Of a DNA stretch of 8,497 nucleotides, positions 1-4,498 are shown piece by piece. The notes beneath the pieces were generated by a model. The model did no database searches. It was not told the origin of the DNA and saw nothing but the letters and a program-made list of their open reading frames with translations. The translations under genes were made by a program, and so were the position numbers. Origin of the DNA: an uncultured Anaerolineae bacterium (GTDB lineage Bacteria > Chloroflexota > Anaerolineae > Anaerolineales > Villigracilaceae); the NCBI GenBank assembly GCA_903854805.1, contig CAINXK010000417.1, positions 1 to 8,497 on the forward strand, written 5' to 3'. The stretch's first letter is position 1. Each line of letters starts with the position of its first letter.

Positions 1-233
1 GATGCAAAAAGCATCCAATTCGAGATGACGGTAATGTTTGGGCAAATCGAACCAAGCGGATTGAACAATTTGTCCATACTGCTCAATTTCATTTCCCCGT
101 TATCCACTTCGCCAAACAAACATTCCCGCGCTTGCGCAACAGTGGTGACATAATATGCCCCCGCCTGTGAATAATCGTATCCGGGCAGGCGAATCGAATG
201 GCGGTGATAAATTTTTGGGTCGAATTTGGTCAT
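1..233 (-). pseudogene. REP-associated tyrosine transposase, N-terminal fragment (copy 1, frameshifted)
   Basis: This is the N-terminal part of a second copy of the transposase found intact at 1890-2471; the rest lies beyond the left edge. Reading from the ATG at 233 the protein starts MTKFDPKIYHRHSIRLPGYD, as in the intact copy except for H to Y at residue 9. Compared by eye, positions 1-273 match 2238-2506 with four substitutions, one 3-base insertion (upstream of the start) and one missing G near position 81. That missing base shifts the frame after about residue 51 (...GEMKLS), before the HUH motif and catalytic tyrosine would be reached, so this copy should be inactive unless the deletion is an assembly error. 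The shifted frame stays open to the window edge. The near-identity implies a recent duplication. Confidence 0.85.
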
Positions 234-245
234 ATTTTGCCTGAA

Positions 246-338
246 GTAGGGGCGGGTCTTTCTTGCGGGCAAAGATCACGTGTCTGACCAGGCTTAGTCA
301 GGCAATGGTCCCCAGTCAACTTATGAGACCGCCCCTAC
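246..338. repeat. REP-like inverted-repeat element E1 (93 bp)
   Basis: The left arm GTAGGGGCGGGTCT (246-259) faces the right arm AGACCGCCCCTAC (326-338), which is its complement apart from one missing C. Inside is a second short stem, CTGAC (284-288) with GTCAG (297-301). REP sequences recognised by RAYT transposases typically begin with a GTAG tetranucleotide, and a pair in opposite orientation makes a BIME; this element starts with GTAG and ends with CTAC. It lies 12 bases upstream of the transposase fragment's start. Its right arm also supplies the stop codon (TAG of GTAG) of the small gene at 335-619. Confidence 0.75.
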
Positions 339-619
339 GGTTGTATGTCATGGCGATTTTTCGCCAACCAGGCGTCATTTTGCTCGGCGGCGGCCAGCAG
401 GGCATTTGCCAAAGTACGCGCCTCGGTGCTGGTCAGGCTAAAACCAATTTCATCGGCTACAAATAAATTCATTTCCTTTGGGCTATTTTCACTCAGGGAA
501 ATCTGCACATTGTCGTCATAATCTTCTTCAGGCGGCTCGAAATTGACATCAAGCTGCATATGGCCGTCACAGACGGTCAATAAGGGTTGGTGAGGTTCGT
601 TCGGTAAAATCGCCAACAT
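335..619 (-). CDS. small protein of unknown function (94 aa)
   Basis: I do not recognise this protein. It is acidic in the middle (EPPEEDYDD, residues 29-37) and ends with a probable helix rich in Ala and Leu (LTSTEARTLANALLAAAEQ, about 62-80), a pattern seen in many small uncharacterised proteins. No signal peptide or membrane segment is visible. The ATG at 619 has a weak GGAT ribosome site just upstream and overlaps the end of the preceding gene by 43 bases, which suggests translational coupling; a later start at Met21 (559) would remove the overlap but has no ribosome site. The stop codon TAG lies inside the GTAG of the adjacent REP-like element, so the original C-terminus may have been altered by that insertion. 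As last gene of a toxin-antitoxin cluster it could be a partner of the upstream antitoxin-like gene, but this is only context. Confidence 0.55.
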   Translation of the reverse strand: MLAILPNEPHQPLLTVCDGHMQLDVNFEPPEEDYDDNVQISLSENSPKEMNLFVADEIGFSLTSTEARTLANALLAAAEQNDAWLAKNRHDIQP

Positions 620-825
620 TTTTCATCCGTTTTTGGGAAATGGGTTACCTGTTCCAATTCATCCTGCATACCCCGCCATTCCAGCAAGTCGGTATAAAGA
701 CTATGGTCATCGGCTGAGACGCCCTGCGCCACTTGCGTTTCCAACTTTTTCAGGCTGCCGTACCGCTCTTTATAGTGCGCCGTGCGCTGGCTCAATTCAA
801 GGACCCGAGCATCGATCAAGGTCAC
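577..825 (-). CDS. small antitoxin-like helical protein (82 aa)
   Basis: This is a small, probably all-helical protein. Its core (residues 8-60) has the pattern LxxRxxxYKERYGS...DLLEWRGMQDEL. That resembles a widespread group of short proteins with a Y-x-x-R/K-Y-G core followed by an acidic 'D-x-x-EW' stretch, often encoded next to a small toxin-like gene; the resemblance is from memory and moderate. The start is GTG at 825, chosen because AAAGGA lies about 8 bases upstream. It begins 42 bases after the vapC stop and overlaps the next gene by 43 bases, so vapB, vapC and these two genes probably form one transcript. The C-terminal ~20 residues (after VTHFPKTDEK) lie in the overlap and may be less constrained. 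No DNA-binding motif is obvious. Confidence 0.6.
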   Translation of the reverse strand: MTLIDARVLELSQRTAHYKERYGSLKKLETQVAQGVSADDHSLYTDLLEWRGMQDELEQVTHFPKTDEKCWRFYRTNLTNPY

Positions 826-867
826 AGGCTATTCCTTTCGACATGCCACCCATAAAAAATGTGATTA

Positions 868-1251
868 TCAACGTAGGTACGGTTGGATCAGCTTCAATCC
901 GCCCAAGACACTGTAGTGTTTGACGTTAAAAGTCGCTAGATCGGCGCCCAGACCAATGGCCGTTTCGCCAATAAGCGCATCCAGAATACCCAATTGGTGG
1001 CTCAGATAAAAGGCTGAAAAATCTGCCAGAGCCCGGTCGCAATCCTGGGCACTTGCCCAGAACATTCCCAAGCCCTTGATGCGCTTTTGCAAGGCTTTTT
1101 GCTGCCGTAAATTCTGACAACCTTGTAAAAGTTCCATTGCCACCAACCCTGGCAGGCCAACTTCCTGTATCCCAGACTCTTTCAGCCAGGCCAAAGCCGG
1201 TTCGTGGCCGCGCAGCACATCCACCATCACATCGGTATCCAGCAAAATCAC
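868..1251 (-). CDS. vapC: VapC-like PIN-domain ribonuclease toxin
   Basis: This is the toxin of a type II toxin-antitoxin pair; VapC proteins are Mg2+-dependent ribonucleases that cut tRNA or rRNA when the antitoxin is lost. At 127 residues it has normal length for the family. PIN hallmarks are present: MILLDTDVMVDVLRG at the N-terminus (D5 and D7 as metal ligands), E40 in AMELLQG, D91 in ILDALIGETA, and a C-terminal LATFNVKHY in which N109 takes the usual fourth acidic/polar position. The start is GTG at 1251, whose bases form a 4-base GTGA overlap with the antitoxin stop, the classic sign of translational coupling in vapBC operons. All key residues are intact, so it is probably active and kept in check by the upstream antitoxin. 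Which RNA it cuts cannot be told from sequence. Confidence 0.9.
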   Translation of the reverse strand: MILLDTDVMVDVLRGHEPALAWLKESGIQEVGLPGLVAMELLQGCQNLRQQKALQKRIKGLGMFWASAQDCDRALADFSAFYLSHQLGILDALIGETAIGLGADLATFNVKHYSVLGGLKLIQPYLR

Positions 1252-1511
1252 GAACCACGCTCCCGGTGTTCAGCGTTCTGGCGTAATTGGCGGGCAAACT
1301 CCAGACTGTCGCCCAAATCTTTGCGTTTGGCCCACAAGCCAACCACGCCTGAAGCCAACAAGTCACTGCCGGTCATGTGCCTGTGCTGGCGCGCGTTCTC
1401 TTCCACCAGCACAATCACTTCAGCTTTTGAGCCGGGTTTCAAGTCGGGCAGGTAAATTTTTATATTTCCGTCAGCCGGAACGGTCATGGTTTGTCTGAGC
1501 GCAGTTAGCAT
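1248..1511 (-). CDS. vapB: VapB-like antitoxin
   Basis: This is the probable antitoxin of the adjacent PIN toxin, expected to bind and inhibit it and to repress its own promoter through the N-terminal domain. The protein (87 aa) has an N-terminal beta-rich part (residues 8-36, TVPADGNIKIYLPDLKPGSK then EVIVLVEE) resembling short DNA-binding beta folds of antitoxins. The C-terminal helix (about 66-85, DLGDSLEFARQLRQNAEHR) is the type that wraps the toxin. The start at ATG 1511 is supported by a strong ribosome site AAAGGAG 8 bases upstream; an internal Met9 also exists but lacks one. It overlaps vapC by 4 bases. The assignment rests on size, position and the C-terminal pattern; the exact antitoxin subfamily is uncertain. 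Confidence 0.75.
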   Translation of the reverse strand: MLTALRQTMTVPADGNIKIYLPDLKPGSKAEVIVLVEENARQHRHMTGSDLLASGVVGLWAKRKDLGDSLEFARQLRQNAEHRERGS

Positions 1512-1534
1512 GGTTCACACTCCTTTTTCATTCG

Positions 1535-1765
1535 TTATCCAATCATACAATAAAAACAGTTAGGCTGCAAATATCCTCGTTGTGGAATAAAAACATCCAC
1601 CTTGAACATGCTTTCGCGGTGGATGATGTTGAAGCTGGAGTTGCGTTGGATGGATTCGGCTATCATTTCATCGTCGCTGTAAAACTCGCTTTCAAGTACA
1701 GCAATAAAGGGCTGGATATCCTTTGAGTGCATTTCGGTGATAATGTCGGAACCCTGGGCTGTCAT
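1535..1765 (-). pseudogene. nucleotidyltransferase-like protein, internal fragment
   Basis: This 76-codon frame resembles the central part of a family of roughly 150-190 residue proteins of the nucleotidyltransferase superfamily. Those have a pattern like (R-x-T-x-D-x)DIIxEL...PFxxALxxEFYxDxExIxExIxRxSSFNIIHxxxxFKVDVFIP. Here residues 6-60 fit that pattern (SDIITEM, FYSDDEMIAESIQRNSSFN, KVDVFIPQ). The N-terminal glycine/serine nucleotide-binding segment is missing, and the end after VDVFIP is replaced by a short unrelated tail before TAA. The bases upstream of ATG 1765 encode nothing like the missing part in the same frame, and no ribosome site is visible. I therefore read it as a remnant, although a short expressed protein cannot be ruled out. 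Such proteins are often found beside toxin-antitoxin genes. The family match is from memory. Confidence 0.5.
1542..1570 (-). promoter_or_regulatory. putative promoter of vapBC
   Basis: On the minus strand TTGCAG (1570-1565) is followed after 17 bases by TATGAT (1547-1542). A transcript would begin near 1535, giving a leader of about 24 bases that contains the strong vapB ribosome site. The -10 is good and the -35 matches only partly. I see no clear palindromic operator. Confidence 0.45.
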
Positions 1766-1771
1766 AGTTTC

Positions 1772-1780
1772 AGTATAGCA
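1772..1780 (-). promoter_or_regulatory. possible extended -10 promoter upstream of the island operon
   Basis: On the minus strand TGCTATACT fits an extended -10 (TGnTATAAT with one mismatch). No good -35 is present at the usual distance. Transcription would start almost at the ATG of the nucleotidyltransferase-like fragment and could run on into vapBC. Weakly supported. Confidence 0.3.
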
Positions 1781-1792
1781 TTCTCTCGATGG

Positions 1793-1887
1793 GTAGAGTC
1801 AGGTCTCTTTTGCAAGCAGGAAACCTTTGCCTGGCTTGGCAATTATCAGACAGATACCCACGTTGTTCAGGCGAGACCTGCCCCTAC
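1793..1887. repeat. REP-like inverted-repeat element E3 (95 bp)
   Basis: The left arm GTAGAGTCAGGTCT (1793-1806) faces AGACCTGCCCCTAC (1874-1887). Twelve of 14 positions pair, and the inner seven (CAGGTCT/AGACCTG) pair perfectly although they differ from the CGGGTCT/AGACCCG of element E2; this looks like a compensatory change that keeps the stem. Length and GTAG...CTAC ends match E2 exactly. The element begins two bases beyond the stop codon of the intact transposase, so it marks that gene's 3' side. Confidence 0.65.
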
Positions 1888-1889
1888 GG

Positions 1890-2471
1890 TTACGGCAAAG
1901 ATTCATCATCCTTTTCCCAATTCAAGGGATTGTCTTGAATATAACCGCATTTTGCCAGGTAATCTGGGTTGTTGCGAATGCTGTGCTCGTAATAATTGCG
2001 CTGCCAGACCGGTACGCCCGGCATTTTGCGTAATTCATTGATGCGCCGCGCAGAAAACGATTTAAAAGCCCGCACAATTTCTGACAATGGATGCCGTTTG
2101 TAAGGACGGGTGTCTGGACGATTTTGCAGGGGCGCACTGCCGGCAGGCATGGCAGATTGCAGGTTGCCATTATCCGAAATAAACCCGCCCCTGCCAAATT
2201 CAACCAAAACCAGAATGGCATGGATATGGTCGGGCATGATGCAAAAAGCATCCAATTCGAGATGGCGGTAATGTTTGGGCAAATCGAACCAAGCGGATTG
2301 AATAATTTGTCCATACTGGCTCAATTTCATTTCCCCGTTATCCACTTCGCCAAACAAACATTCCCGCGCTTGCGCAACAGTGGTGACATAATATGCCCCC
2401 GCCTGTGAATAATCGTATCCGGGCAGGCGAATCGAATGGCGGTGATGAATTTTTGGGTCGAATTTGGTCAT
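1890..2471 (-). CDS. REP-associated tyrosine transposase (RAYT, Y1/HUH family)
   Basis: This is a single-strand DNA transposase-like protein of the Y1 (IS200/IS605-related) family, in the branch that acts on REP palindromes. Motifs: residues 17-31 PGYDYSQAGAYYVTT at the N-terminus; the HUH metal-binding motif as DHIHAI (H82, H84); a helix LSEIVRAFKSFSARRIN (129-145); and WQRNYYEHSIRN (156-167) carrying the likely catalytic tyrosine (Y160 or Y161), followed by YIQDNPLNW (177-185). Its 193 residues are near the usual length. I chose ATG 2471 because the N-terminus then matches the family; the open frame runs upstream to 2624 but only through the REP-like element. The linker at residues 93-116 is encoded by a REP-like inverted pair (see 2126-2194). 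The gene is tightly bracketed by elements E2 and E3. All catalytic residues are present, so it may be active. Confidence 0.9.
   Translation of the reverse strand: MTKFDPKIHHRHSIRLPGYDYSQAGAYYVTTVAQARECLFGEVDNGEMKLSQYGQIIQSAWFDLPKHYRHLELDAFCIMPDHIHAILVLVEFGRGGFISDNGNLQSAMPAGSAPLQNRPDTRPYKRHPLSEIVRAFKSFSARRINELRKMPGVPVWQRNYYEHSIRNNPDYLAKCGYIQDNPLNWEKDDESLP
2126..2194. repeat. REP-like inverted pair inside the transposase gene (E4, 69 bp)
   Basis: On the plus strand GCAGGGGCGCACT (2126-2138) faces AAACCCGCCCCTGC (2181-2194). The arms resemble those of the external elements (GTAGGGGCGGGTCT/AGACCCGCCCCTAC), with GCAG in place of GTAG, and the outer eight bases pair perfectly (GCAGGGGC/GCCCCTGC). 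The 69 bp equal 23 codons and keep the transposase frame open, encoding the Gly/Ser/Pro-rich linker between the HUH motif and the C-terminal tyrosine helix. It is a likely old in-frame insertion of a REP pair; chance GC-rich similarity is the alternative. Confidence 0.45.
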
Positions 2472-2480
2472 GTTTTGCCT

Positions 2481-2575
2481 GTAGGGGCGGGTCTTTCTTG
2501 CGGGCATTGGTTCTTTGCCTGACGGGGTATTGGCAGGCAAAATATCCTTGCTGATGTGGGAGACCCGCCCCCTAC
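2481..2575. repeat. REP-like inverted-repeat element E2 (95 bp)
   Basis: The left arm GTAGGGGCGGGTCT (2481-2494) faces AGACCCGCCCCCTAC (2561-2575), its complement with one extra C. An inner stem TTTGCCTG (2514-2521) with CAGGCAAA (2534-2541) would make a two-tier hairpin. The element lies 9 bases upstream of the transposase start codon. Its first 26 bases (to 2506) are identical to the same part of E1 (246-271 and on to 273), after which the interiors diverge. Confidence 0.75.
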
Positions 2576-2693
2576 TAACATCATCCAAGCGTTGGAACAG
2601 TTTTTGATGCGCTTCGCTACGCATATGTTAGCCTGCGAGGCAGCTGGCCCCAATATCCCCCTCACCCATTATTCTGGTTACATTTAAATTAGT

Positions 2694-3030
2694 GCCTCAG
2701 GCCGGTCTATAAGCCGCATTCTGTCCTCCCCATTGGGGATGGACGGCCATCTCTCTAGGCGGTCTACCCGGGACTCACTGAGACGAGCAGTCTCTCATCC
2801 CTGCTTGACCTTGCTCCCGGCGGGGGTTACCAGGCCGCCTGCATTGCTGCAGACGCCGGTGGTCTCTTACACCACCTTTTCACCATGACCCCAAAAGGGG
2901 CTGTTTGTTTTCTGTGGCCCTATCCGGCAGATTGCTCCGCCCCGGGGTTTCCCCGGCACCGTGCTCTATGGAGTGCGGACTTTCCTCGACCCTGGCTTGC
3001 AGAGCCGCGACCGTCCAACCAACCTGAGGC
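2694..3030 (-). ncRNA. rnpB: RNase P RNA (bacterial type A-like)
   Basis: This is the catalytic RNA of ribonuclease P, which trims the 5' leader from precursor tRNAs. Conserved blocks seen on the minus strand are GAGGAAAGTCCGCACTC (2987-2971), GAGCAAGGTCAAGCAGGG in the centre, the CCTGGTAACCCC loop that pairs with the tRNA CCA end, and ACAGAATGCGGCTTATAGA close to the 3' end (complement of 2706-2724). The ends are set by helix P1: GCCTCAGGTTGG at the 5' end (3030 downwards) pairs over 12 positions, including two G-U pairs, with CCGGCCTGAGGC at the 3' end (2705-2694). The length of about 337 bases is normal. A consensus-like promoter places the start at P1. I see no clear intrinsic terminator after it. 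Open reading frames crossing this gene are not real genes. Confidence 0.95.
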
Positions 3031-3037
3031 GGCTTTC

Positions 3038-3066
3038 ATCATACCTTTTCCCTGCTCACCGGTCAA
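3038..3066 (-). promoter_or_regulatory. sigma-70 type promoter of rnpB
   Basis: On the minus strand TTGACC (3066-3061), a 17-base spacer and TATGAT (3043-3038) form a near-consensus promoter. The expected start about 7 bases downstream coincides with position 3030, the independently deduced 5' end of RNase P RNA helix P1. Confidence 0.8.
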
Positions 3067-3209
3067 TACGCCCGGGGGCCAATCGCCCAAACCGGGGGAA
3101 AAAAGCCTGTTCCCGCCCACCCAGCGCCCTGCTTTAGCGCCTGGGACCCTAAAGCGCCTTTCCAAAGCCGTTGATCTTTGCGCATTTGCAGAATTGCTAA
3201 CCGTACCCT

Positions 3210-3238
3210 TTGACATTCTTGGGACGTAAGACTAAAAT
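3210..3238 (+). promoter_or_regulatory. sigma-70 type promoter of the coaE-cdaA-cdaR-der operon
   Basis: TTGACA (3210-3215), a 17-base spacer and TAAAAT (3233-3238) form a near-consensus promoter. Transcription would start near 3245, leaving a leader of roughly 48 bases before the TTG start at 3293. It diverges from the rnpB promoter about 145 bases away; a small hairpin (GCTTTAG 3131-3137 with CTAAAGC 3149-3155) lies between them. Confidence 0.75.
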
Positions 3239-3292
3239 GATATACGCGGCGTGATGTGCCGTTTTATTGCGTATCTCCAACAGGAGCCGGAT

Positions 3293-4426
3293 TTGAAGAG
3301 TAAATGGCCTCAAAAATATGTGATCGGTCTGACCGGGAACATCGCCACCGGAAAAAGCGTTGTGCGCAAGATGCTCGAGCACCTCGGTGCTTACGGTATC
3401 GATGCTGACGCACTCTCTCACCGCGCCATCGCAAAAGGCGCACCCGGCTACCAACCCACCATCGACGCATTCGGAAAATGGCTGATCAAGCCGGATGGAG
3501 AAATCGACCGCGCCAAACTGGGCCGGATGGTCTTCAACGACCCCGATGCCATGTTCCGGCTGGAAGAGATCATTCACCCGCTGGTCTCACAGGCGATTGA
3601 TATCATGGTCAGGCGCTCCGGCCAACGGACGATCGTGATCGAAGCCATCAAACTACTCGAAAGCGACCTGCGCAACTCGTGCAACTCCATCTGGGTGGTG
3701 AATGTCCCCCAGGACTTGCAGGTGCAGCGCCTGATGGAAAAACGCGGACTGAGCCGCGAAGAAGCCATGACGCGCATTACCTTTCAGAGCGGCCAGCAAC
3801 AAAAAATTAGCGCCGCCCAGGTGGTCATCCAGAATACTGGTTCTTATGAAGAAACCTGGAAAAATGTGGTCAACGCCTGGAAAAAGACCGCCCAGGTATC
3901 TGATACCACCCAGGTGGTTGTCAGACCGATCCAGGGCGAATTTGTCGTTGCCCGCGGGCGACCGCGCGATTCGGCTACGATTGCCGACCTGGTCACCCGG
4001 CTCAGCGCTGGTGCTCACCCTATGTCACAAAACGACGTGATGGCCGCCTTCGGCGAAAAAGCCTTCATGCTCTTGCAAATTGGCACTAAAAATGTCGGTA
4101 TCGCCGGCTGGCAGGTCGAAAACCTGGTCGCCCGCACCACCGAATTTTATATCGACCCGGCCGTAGAAACCGAGCGGGCCCTCAAAACCCTGTTGAGCGA
4201 GGTCGAACGTGCATCACTCGACCTGCAGTGCGAAGCCTCGATCCTGTTCCTGCCCAAATCCCTGGCAGCCCTGCAATCCACCTGGAAACAACTGGGCTAC
4301 GAACAGCGTGACGCTCACAGCCTGGGCGTCCAGGCCTGGACAGACGCAGCCCTGGAATCATCTCACCCCAATACCCTGCTATTCTTCAAGCAGCTACGTC
4401 AAGACCGTGTCCTACGCCCCATTTAA
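3293..4426 (+). CDS. coaE: dephospho-CoA kinase with C-terminal GNAT-like domain
   Basis: CoaE phosphorylates the ribose 3'-OH of dephospho-CoA with ATP, the last step of coenzyme A synthesis, in the cytosol. Residues 8-200 are the kinase: P-loop GNIATGKS (15-22), IDADALSH (36-43) with the acidic DxD, IIHPLV (93-98), VIEAIKLLESDL (115-126), the lid RLMEKRGLSREEA (146-158) and Q165, and VIQNTGSYEE (178-187). Family members are usually about 200 residues; this one has 377. Residues 216-370 look like a degenerate GNAT acetyltransferase fold (ARGRPRDSATIADLV, VGIAGWQVENL, FYIDPAVETERALKTLLSEV, LGYEQRD), though no clean acetyl-CoA loop is visible. I chose TTG 3293 because AGGAG lies 6 bases upstream and the protein then begins just before the kinase core; an in-frame GTG at 3251 is only ~6 bases from the predicted transcript start. 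It is the first gene of the operon, 72 bases before cdaA. Confidence 0.9.
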   Translation: MKSKWPQKYVIGLTGNIATGKSVVRKMLEHLGAYGIDADALSHRAIAKGAPGYQPTIDAFGKWLIKPDGEIDRAKLGRMVFNDPDAMFRLEEIIHPLVSQAIDIMVRRSGQRTIVIEAIKLLESDLRNSCNSIWVVNVPQDLQVQRLMEKRGLSREEAMTRITFQSGQQQKISAAQVVIQNTGSYEETWKNVVNAWKKTAQVSDTTQVVVRPIQGEFVVARGRPRDSATIADLVTRLSAGAHPMSQNDVMAAFGEKAFMLLQIGTKNVGIAGWQVENLVARTTEFYIDPAVETERALKTLLSEVERASLDLQCEASILFLPKSLAALQSTWKQLGYEQRDAHSLGVQAWTDAALESSHPNTLLFFKQLRQDRVLRPI

Positions 4427-4441
4427 GGCGCCAGGGAACAG

Positions 4442-4473
4442 GTAATCAGGGTCGAGGGCTGATTACGATTACC
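4442..4473 (+). promoter_or_regulatory. hairpin with two alternative pairings before cdaA
   Basis: GTAATCAG (4442-4449) pairs with CTGATTAC (4459-4466) around a 9-base loop. The same 5' strand, extended as GGTAATC (4441-4447), could instead pair with the directly repeated GATTACC (4467-4473). There is no T-run, so it is not an intrinsic terminator. It lies in the coaE-cdaA gap, 26-33 bases before a cdaA start that lacks a visible ribosome site, and might tune its translation or act as an mRNA processing site. No known riboswitch is recognised. Confidence 0.35.
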
Positions 4474-4498
4474 CCAACCTGGTTGCCAACTCTCTGAT

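Larger units (their letters stand above)
1793..2575 (-). mobile_element. RAYT transposase with flanking REP-like elements
   Basis: An intact Y1 transposase gene is bounded two bases after its stop by element E3 and nine bases before its start by element E2, both 95 bp long with GTAG/CTAC ends. This arrangement matches the 'REPtron' described for RAYT genes, where the enzyme is flanked by the REP sequences it recognises. RAYTs are usually single-copy and domesticated; here a second, nearly identical copy at the left edge suggests that the unit has recently been duplicated. The outer boundaries are set by the repeats; no target-site duplication is expected in this family. Confidence 0.65.

Noticed and set aside
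926..1366. 146-residue minus-strand frame at 926-1366
   Set aside because: It overlaps vapC and vapB in another frame; the PIN motifs, the 4-base overlap and the ribosome site support vapBC instead.
2472..2624. Extension of the transposase frame by 51 residues upstream of ATG 2471
   Set aside because: The added residues are a translation of the REP-like element E2 and match nothing in the family; the family N-terminus starts at 2471.
2885..3229. Open frames on both strands of about 100 residues over 2885-3229
   Set aside because: They run through the RNase P RNA gene and its promoter; conserved RNA blocks and the P1 helix explain the sequence.
3251..3292. GTG start at 3251 (with ATG at 3254) for coaE
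   Set aside because: It lies almost at the predicted transcript start and has no ribosome site, while TTG 3293 has AGGAG 6 bases upstream and starts just before the kinase core.
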